Shown here: one piece after another, positions 58,070 to 64,000 of the stretch
Layout: every line of letters starts with the position of its first letter
Position numbering within the stretch: position 1 is the first letter of the stretch
NCBI RefSeq assembly: GCF_026210795.1
Contig: NC_089430.1
Span: 3,038,001 to 3,102,000, forward strand
Source of the DNA: Rhizophagus irregularis
Taxonomy: Eukaryota > Glomeromycota > Glomeromycetes > Glomerales > Glomeraceae
DNA length: 64,000 nucleotides
Reading direction: 5' to 3'
Notes under the pieces: model-generated
What the model was told of the DNA's origin: nothing
The model's input: the letters and a program-made list of their open reading frames with translations, nothing else
Databases searched by the model: none
Made by a program: the position numbers and the translations under genes

Positions 58070-59297
58070 TTAAGAATGCATGGGACCTGAGAGAAAATAA
58101 ATAGTTATAAAAAATAATAATTTTTAAAATGAGCAATTTATTCATACCATAATCAGCTTCAACAGGTTCAGCAGCTACAACAATATTCCCTGTATCAGAT
58201 TCTATGATCCATCGCATCCATTTAAGCTCAAATCCCTTTGTCACTCTTTCCACTCCTTCTAAGTAATCCCCATGAAACACTAATGTACTTGACATACCGT
58301 CCAAATTAAACACGCGGCCGAAGCAGTCCAGGAAAAGTATTCCGCAGTTTTGTTGCCCAATTATTATGATATGATCGAATCCATATTCCATAACTTCCTC
58401 AATGTAACAGTTAAGTTCTTCTTTTATATACTTGATATAATCTTCTTGATCTTTATCGTAGATCTTATAACCAAGTGAATTTGCAATATAGCAACGGTTA
58501 GGCTTCATAATTGTATCGATTGTAATTGGTAAATTGTTACGATACCCATGTCCATCATCGAACTCATCACTTGGGAACACTTGGCACAAGGAGGTATCAC
58601 ACTCATTGCTCCAAATTTTAGGTAGATCGTTCGGCAGTACAAGGTTGCAGGTCTTTTTCTTGTACCGTGCATTGCCCCCAGGGGTATTGACTCGGAGCAA
58701 TGGCCCCAATTGTTCGTACAGAAACTGGATCTTCTTTGAGGATTCTGAGAGCACTGTTCGAGTGCCGGTATTGCCTTTACCCTTTCCGTCGCTATATCCA
58801 GGTTGGTGAGTGTTGTTATTGACGTTAGTTCCCCACTGCGAACCGACGCTCCGAACATGATTCGTATTATCTTCTCTTTTTCCACCGAAATCATCAAATT
58901 CACTGTTGATGGACGGTTTAGAACATTCAATTCCATCATAATGATTTTGTCGACCAGGAAATATTGCATTTTGGCAAGGTATAACAGCTTGTTTTGATAA
59001 CTCATCTCTCGTGAACTCATCTTCTTCATTATATAGTGTGCCCACAATAGACACACTACGTCCCAAATCGTTATCATTAGAATTGGTCGACAAAAAGGTG
59101 TTCTTACCATAATTCCCTTGGTCCCGAATGGCGTTACAGTTTTTTGAGTCCTACATAAAAAAATTTGTTGAGTATATTTTCTTTGTCTTTTGAAAACTAA
59201 TATAAAATCAGGCAGTTGTATTATATGAATACATATATATATATATATATATAAGATACTGTACATGAATGGTATCACAAAATAATCTATCAATCAT
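58070..59297 (-). CDS. Unknown protein, three exons, 350 aa
   Basis: Exons 59297-59265, 59150-58148 and 58086-58070 join in frame; introns are GT-AG with clear ends (GTATGA...CTCTCAG, GTACAG...ATGTAG). The protein starts MIDRLFCDTIH. The first half is polar and low-complexity (NSNDNDLG, NVNNNTHQPGYSDGKGKGN). The second half is compact: CYIANSLGYKIYDKDQED, then EVMEYGFDHIIIIGQQNCGI, LDCFGRVFNLDGMSS and LKWMRWIIESDTGNIVVAAE, ending DYGPMHS. The alternating strands suggest a small alpha/beta domain. If the last intron were retained the frame would stay open with a Lys/Glu-rich tail ending VNSLI, so intron retention may give a second form. I recognise no family. The gene looks intact. Confidence 0.7.
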
Positions 59298-59846
59298 GGC
59301 TCTTGTAATTTAAAACACCAAGAAAGAGCGTTTAAACTTGATTAATAGCGTGAGTCACATCTATTTTACTAATCTTAAAATTATACTCAACTGCCATTTA
59401 AAGTTAGATTAGTTAGATTATGTAAATATACCCCTTGGTATGGGACAATTAGACTTTTGTTTTAATTGTATACTGGCGCAGAATACTTAAATTATTGATA
59501 ATCTCTTCACCGTGATCATATCTGGACAATCAACTAGAGATGTTTATACCTATGAAACTAATTCTTTTCGCAACAACTCTAAAGTGCAATTAACTTAGGA
59601 TGACGATCAAGAAGGTGCACTGGGTTACACAATTCCCAATAATTCGATTAATCGTGGCGTATTACTATCTTTGTTATCGTTATTTACTGATGACATAGTA
59701 ATTATTGCACTTCACCAATAAAGATTATGTCATGGTAGAGGCTATTTTCTTTACATTACGAAATAAACAAAGAACTTCCTTATCGATAACCTCTTCGACT
59801 GTGATCGTATATGCGATTATAGCGTCCAACCTCTACACTATTAATC
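59298..59846. other. Intergenic DNA with an old duplication
   Basis: GATAATCTCTTCACCGTGAT near 59498 recurs as GATAACCTCTTCGACTGTGA near 59783, about 285 bp apart, followed by similar CATATCTGG/CGTATATGC sequence. No gene. Confidence 0.4.
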
Positions 59847-59847
59847 T

Positions 59848-60920
59848 AGGACCCGGATAATTATAATAGAGGTCACATCCGCAGTACTAATTAAAAATCT
59901 AATGGAATATACATAAATTTTGCATACATTTTTATCATATGACCTTATTTTGTACTATAAATATCCTTTTTTATCATATGACTTCGATATAATTTTTTTA
60001 CTAAAAAAAATAGGTCAAAATTTTTTATTTTATATTAAAATTATACAGCATTATCATCTGGTTTAAACATATAAGCAATTTCGCCAATATAATCTCTTTC
60101 TTTATTATATATAGTTAATTTTTAGCTGAATCCAAAGCCACATTGGAAAAATAATAATCTTCTTCAAAAATTTTTTGACCAAGATAAAAATCCGAAAATT
60201 TCATTGATTCTACAATCAAAATTGTAATTCTAAGGTTTGGTTTGCATTAAAGATTAAAGATATCGAATTTAGTAAACAATCCCCATTAGAAAAGACAGCT
60301 GCAGAAGTTAAGTGTGAATATTGCAAAGAAGGATTTTTCAGCAGTATTATCAATTCTGGCTAACGGAGCATAAGGAGTATCAAAAGTAATAGAAAAGATA
60401 TCAGATATATTATTTGAAACATAAGCTTGAACAGAATGAATATTAGGAGGTGGAATTGTAGAAAGAAACCTATTAATGTCTAAAAGTTTCTTGATATATC
60501 ATTTTGCATTGATGTTAAAGACAAAAATTAAAACACGAAAACGCGTGTCTTAACATTTTAAAAGTAATTAACGGTAAATCATGTTGAATTTTCGGTAAAT
60601 TTATCTGACATGACAAGCAAATAAATTTAATAAATTTAGATAATTATTACATTGTGGTAAAAAAATAATAAAATTTATTATGGTAAAATTATCTCAAGTA
60701 ATTCCCCCTAAAATATACGCAAATTACATGTGACCTAAAAATTTTACATAAAATTCTATACTTTTTTTACTGTGACCTAATTCAGGGGTACTCTATTTTT
60801 GCATATGACTTATGCTTTAAAATACCCGCTTTTGCATATGACCTTTTCATTAAAAATTCAAAAAAATATATTTTTTTGTATATGACCTTTATTATAATTG
60901 TTATAATTGTCCGGGGTCCT
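59848..60920. mobile_element. Decayed element with AGGACCC ends and subterminal repeats, 1,073 bp
   Basis: Left end AGGACCCGGATAATTATAAT and the mirrored right end (AATTGTCCGGGGTCCT ending at 60920) are inverted repeats, continuing to GAGGTCACAT and the mirrored TATGACCTTT. Flanks ATTAATCT and ATTAATCC look like a 7-8 bp target duplication. CATATGACYTT words recur inside both ends (59936, 59977, 60803, 60835, 60889), as transposase-binding subterminal repeats do. A decayed coding piece fills the centre. Confidence 0.65.
60041..60505 (-). pseudogene. Decayed gene inside the 59848-60920 element
   Basis: Minus-strand pieces read NRFLSTIPPPNIHSVQAYVS, then FDTPYAPLARIDNTAEKSFF, then (after stops) KFSDFYLGQKIFEEDYYFSN and RDYIGEIAYMFKPDDNAV followed by TAA. 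There are at least two frame changes. It is not a transposase I know; it may be a captured host gene. Function unknown. Confidence 0.5.
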
Positions 60921-62740
60921 ATTAATCCTATAAAAAATTATAATTATAATTACATGGGTATTCTTTCCGTGATCAGATAATACGTTCAATAATGATATGA
61001 CCAAAAAATTTTTTCGAATAATCGCCTCCCATGCACTAATTATTCGTATGTTACCCATCAGATTTCAATTATCCGATGTCACCACTCACCAGTCCACTAA
61101 CTAAATATAATAAAATACAATAATAGTACGGATGCATAAAATATAAATACCTTGTGACCAGATAGAATATATTCTTCCTGTACATCATCGCACTCGAGAG
61201 TGGAGATAGTTAGATATACTCCATATACGGTATTAGTCTCATTAATTACAAAAAATATCATTATATCCCCGTCTGAACCTTTTTTCATTCATGTGGATCA
61301 CTATTCACTAGTGTAGTTAAATAGCAAGCGGAATACGTTTCTTATTTTTGTTAATAACGTTTGCTAAAAGAACAATATACAGATTATACAATAATAGGAC
61401 CACATATTTGAAATACCAATAGCGCATGGTAGTTTATTATACGGTTGACATTTGAGCTAAGAGACTAGTATATTCAACACTTTTACAGAGTAAATTTCAT
61501 ATCTACTAAGTGATGTTCTATATGTTAGTGTACGAGATTAACAGAGAAAAAATAATGCTGACGGAATTAATTTACGTTTATCTGTTAGTAGTTTATTATT
61601 GGGTATGAATTATAGAAAAATCTTTTGCATCGCTACTTGCTAAAATAAAATTGACAGCCTCGTGTTATTGTCGGAAATTGCAAAGCTCCCCCCTGTTACA
61701 TATTGTATTTACAGAGTCTGTTCTAGGTAATCGAAACTAAATGCAGTTCTACTTAAAGTTTTGACTATTGTTTGCGATTACTAAAACTAAAGAGGATGCA
61801 GAGCAAGTACTCAGTCCGCAACATTTTTATTTTTTTCTATATGGAACTCCTTATTACATCACATTCTTATCGTAATTGAATAAAACTATCCGGAAATAGA
61901 AATTTTAACGCAGTCGTAGCAGGATTGTGTAACGAAATGAAAATCTGAAAGGATTCGCTACACAAATCTAGCACTGATATCATTTCATACAAACCTATAT
62001 AGAATAGATAAGTCGGTTCTAAGGCTCAGTATACTTGAGTAGTTACATCGTTGGTCACGAAACATCTAATGTGATAATTTTCCCAGAGAGTAGGGCAAGA
62101 GCCCCTTGGCTGGGCAAAGCCCACGATCAGTGTAAAGTATCATGTGTTTTCGCAGTAGGTAACAGTTGTCCACTAATATTCAACTCGCAGTAGTAACTCA
62201 TAAAACACAGATCACATTCATCACAGCGGACAATATGTAGTTAAAATAGTTTGTCAGATAACAATGAGCATATTTTTTACATATTAGAAGTCCCATGGGC
62301 GTTTAGAAATCATGTGGTAATATTGTTTTTATTTCTTTGTTCGGAAAAAACGGTAATGAAGTTCAGTACCCTCGATCAGAGTTGTTATCATGCGAGACAG
62401 TAGATACTTGTGATATAATTGAAAGTTTTCGTCCCATAGCAGTATGGATCAGTTGCCATCAATAACCCGAAAGCTTTTCGTGCATGTTTTTTTTCCATTA
62501 TGATTGTTTTGTCCATTTGTCTTTGACACCTTTAGGCGAATCTCTTCAGTGAAACTAAACAAAACAACAGCATGTCTAGGCGGGACTACAAAGTAGAAAC
62601 CCGTAGAATTTTTTATCTATGGCAATGAACATAGCTCATATAGGGGATATGGAGAAACTATCGTAGGTGCAACACATAAAATGTAGAAACTTTTGGTAGG
62701 ATAGTATATTAAAATCAAAAAAATTCAATTGTGATTTTTA
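60921..62740. other. Intergenic DNA
   Basis: A minus-strand frame at 61288-61151 (MKKGSDGDIMIFFVINETNT ... EEYILSGHK) ends at a plausible donor GTATTT and could be a first exon, but no continuation was found. 62118-62210 (TGGGCAAAGCCCAC, then GTAACAG and CTCATAAAACACAGATCA) resembles 51745-51850. No other signal. Confidence 0.3.
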
Positions 62741-62984
62741 TTGTAAATAAAATTATGTTGAAAATTATGTTGAAAATAAAAACAAAATATAAATTACAAA
62801 AAAATGCACATTAACCCTTTGATTATTACCCTATATCAATCAACGATGTAACTATGGATAATTACATTACAAAAGTAATCATGATTTCATCAATTTGATA
62901 TTTGCTGATCAGATCTATATTCATTTAGTAATAACATTGATGAAGTGAAAAATTAATGACATGGCACAGTAATTTCATAAAAAA

Positions 62985-63300
62985 AAATGCCACAACTTTC
63001 CCAATATTCAAGCCAGTTTAATGAAAATTTAATATTAAAACTATTCCATTCCTGCAGCACAACTTTCTTAGTCTTTTCAGACCTGTTTTATTTAAACAAT
63101 ATGTTGAAATTACGCTGTAAAGTGAAAAAAAAAAGATTATTACAAAAAAATATTTATATCTCTGTAAATATCCAATATAGCTTAATGAAAATTGACATCT
63201 GAATAGTTCCATACCTGTTAATTAGTTTTCAAATCCTGATTCGTTTAATCAAAGTGCTAAATTTACGATATAAAGTGAAAAATAAACGCGCGCGGAACAG
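62985..63300. repeat. Degenerate tandem repeat, about 165-bp period
   Basis: Two copies start with AATATTCAAGCCAGTTTAAT (63004) and AATATCCAATATAGCTTAAT (63168). Both continue to TTCCATNCCTG, a TTTTCA block, and RTAAAGTGAAAAA. Small overlapping frames here are chance. Confidence 0.5.
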
Positions 63301-64000
63301 TAATTCATGCGAAAATACCTGACATCTAAATAAAGATTTCATAGCTGTTGAGTATAAAATATGTTACCAATTTTGAAGGAAAATAGAAAAAAAGGAATGA
63401 GATACATTATTGATTTATCATGATTGATGAAACAATAAATAGCCAAAATTTGTGAGTCAAAATATGTAGCGTACATACAATAAATCAAAAGCCTCCAGTG
63501 ACGTATTTAAAGATTTGACTAACGCATAATAAAAAATATCAAATTCATCGTATATTTAGGAAATTATTACATAATGCAAAACAAAGTAACAACATAAAAA
63601 GAAATAACTTACCCTTTTCAAAAGTTTACCAAGATCCTTTATAATTGATGGAAAATTGCGAAGAGACAATCTGCTTTGTGACGAACAATAGATAATCCTC
63701 TTTTATATCGACATTACAACTTCACCATATTTCAAATCTTAAAGTTGAAAAGATACAGTATTACTAAAAAGTGTCAAATGAATATCCAAATTCGACGAAT
63801 TCGACGCAGCCGATTATCATAGGTAATTGTACTACTATCTTCCTATAATAGTATTATTATAATGGTTACTAAAATAATGAATAGATGATAGTTGACTAAA
63901 TTTGCATAAATTAAATATTACAACCTTGAAAATTCGTTGAGTATTTTGAATATTTCGATTAATGATATTAAGACGGTCTTGAATATTGATTCATGATATT
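63301..64000. other. Intergenic DNA to the window end
   Basis: No ORF, repeat or RNA gene recognised. Confidence 0.3.

Noticed and set aside
58505-59293. 262-codon minus-strand frame and plus-strand frames over the same place
   Set aside because: They are alternative readings of the 58070-59297 gene; the chosen frame joins cleanly across two introns.
62987-63212. Small frames on both strands near 63.1 kb
   Set aside because: They fall in a degenerate tandem repeat and differ between copies.

Overview
The window looks like nuclear DNA of an arbuscular mycorrhizal fungus of the Rhizophagus (Glomeraceae) type. This is an inference, not a database result. It rests on very AT-rich sequence (roughly three quarters A+T by eye), short GT-AG introns of about 50-100 bp, intronless F-box/LRR paralogues, a Crinkler-like N-terminus, SAM-domain proteins, B-family polymerase debris of Maverick/Polinton type, and dense small inverted-repeat elements.

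Layout. 1-4.3 kb holds a heavily broken protein-primed-type DNA polymerase B gene (minus strand) beside a Cys-rich ORF with one in-frame stop and a set of degenerate repeats. 6273-9693 is a TA-flanked DNA transposon with 57-bp terminal inverted repeats; it carries a three-exon DDE transposase and, converging on it, a second gene encoding a Cys-rich N-terminus and a SAM-like C-terminus. 10845-12165 is a classic Tc1-like element with a frameshifted transposase. 14.0-16.4 kb is a four-exon Asn/Ser-rich membrane protein of unknown function. 16.7-19.7 kb holds two F-box/LRR paralogues, the second truncated; a third lies at 41.4-42.9 kb.

19.7-33.7 kb is gene-poor. It holds several MITEs, two of hAT type with 8-bp target duplications, and a near-perfect 220-bp-arm hairpin. 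It also holds telomere-like interstitial repeats, a mitochondrial nad5 insertion (NUMT), and a decayed multi-exon gene with a GC-richer insertion in an intron. 33.9-40.8 kb contains two ten-exon serine carboxypeptidase genes with matching exon structure, both open end to end after splicing, with the relic of a third copy between them. 44.3-46.6 kb is a four-exon secreted S41-type peptidase.

46.6-64 kb is again mostly repeats. It includes a 661-bp element with 201-bp arms, a Crinkler-like pseudogene, a SAM-domain pseudogene split by a hAT-type MITE with an 8-bp target duplication, a convincing three-exon gene of unknown function at 58.1-59.3 kb, and a 1.07-kb decayed element with subterminal repeats at 59.8-60.9 kb.

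The genes do not form a pathway. The credible intact host genes are two carboxypeptidases, one S41 peptidase, two full-length F-box proteins, the 706-aa membrane protein and the 350-aa unknown, scattered among mobile DNA. Exon boundaries were read by eye from splice consensus and frame continuity.
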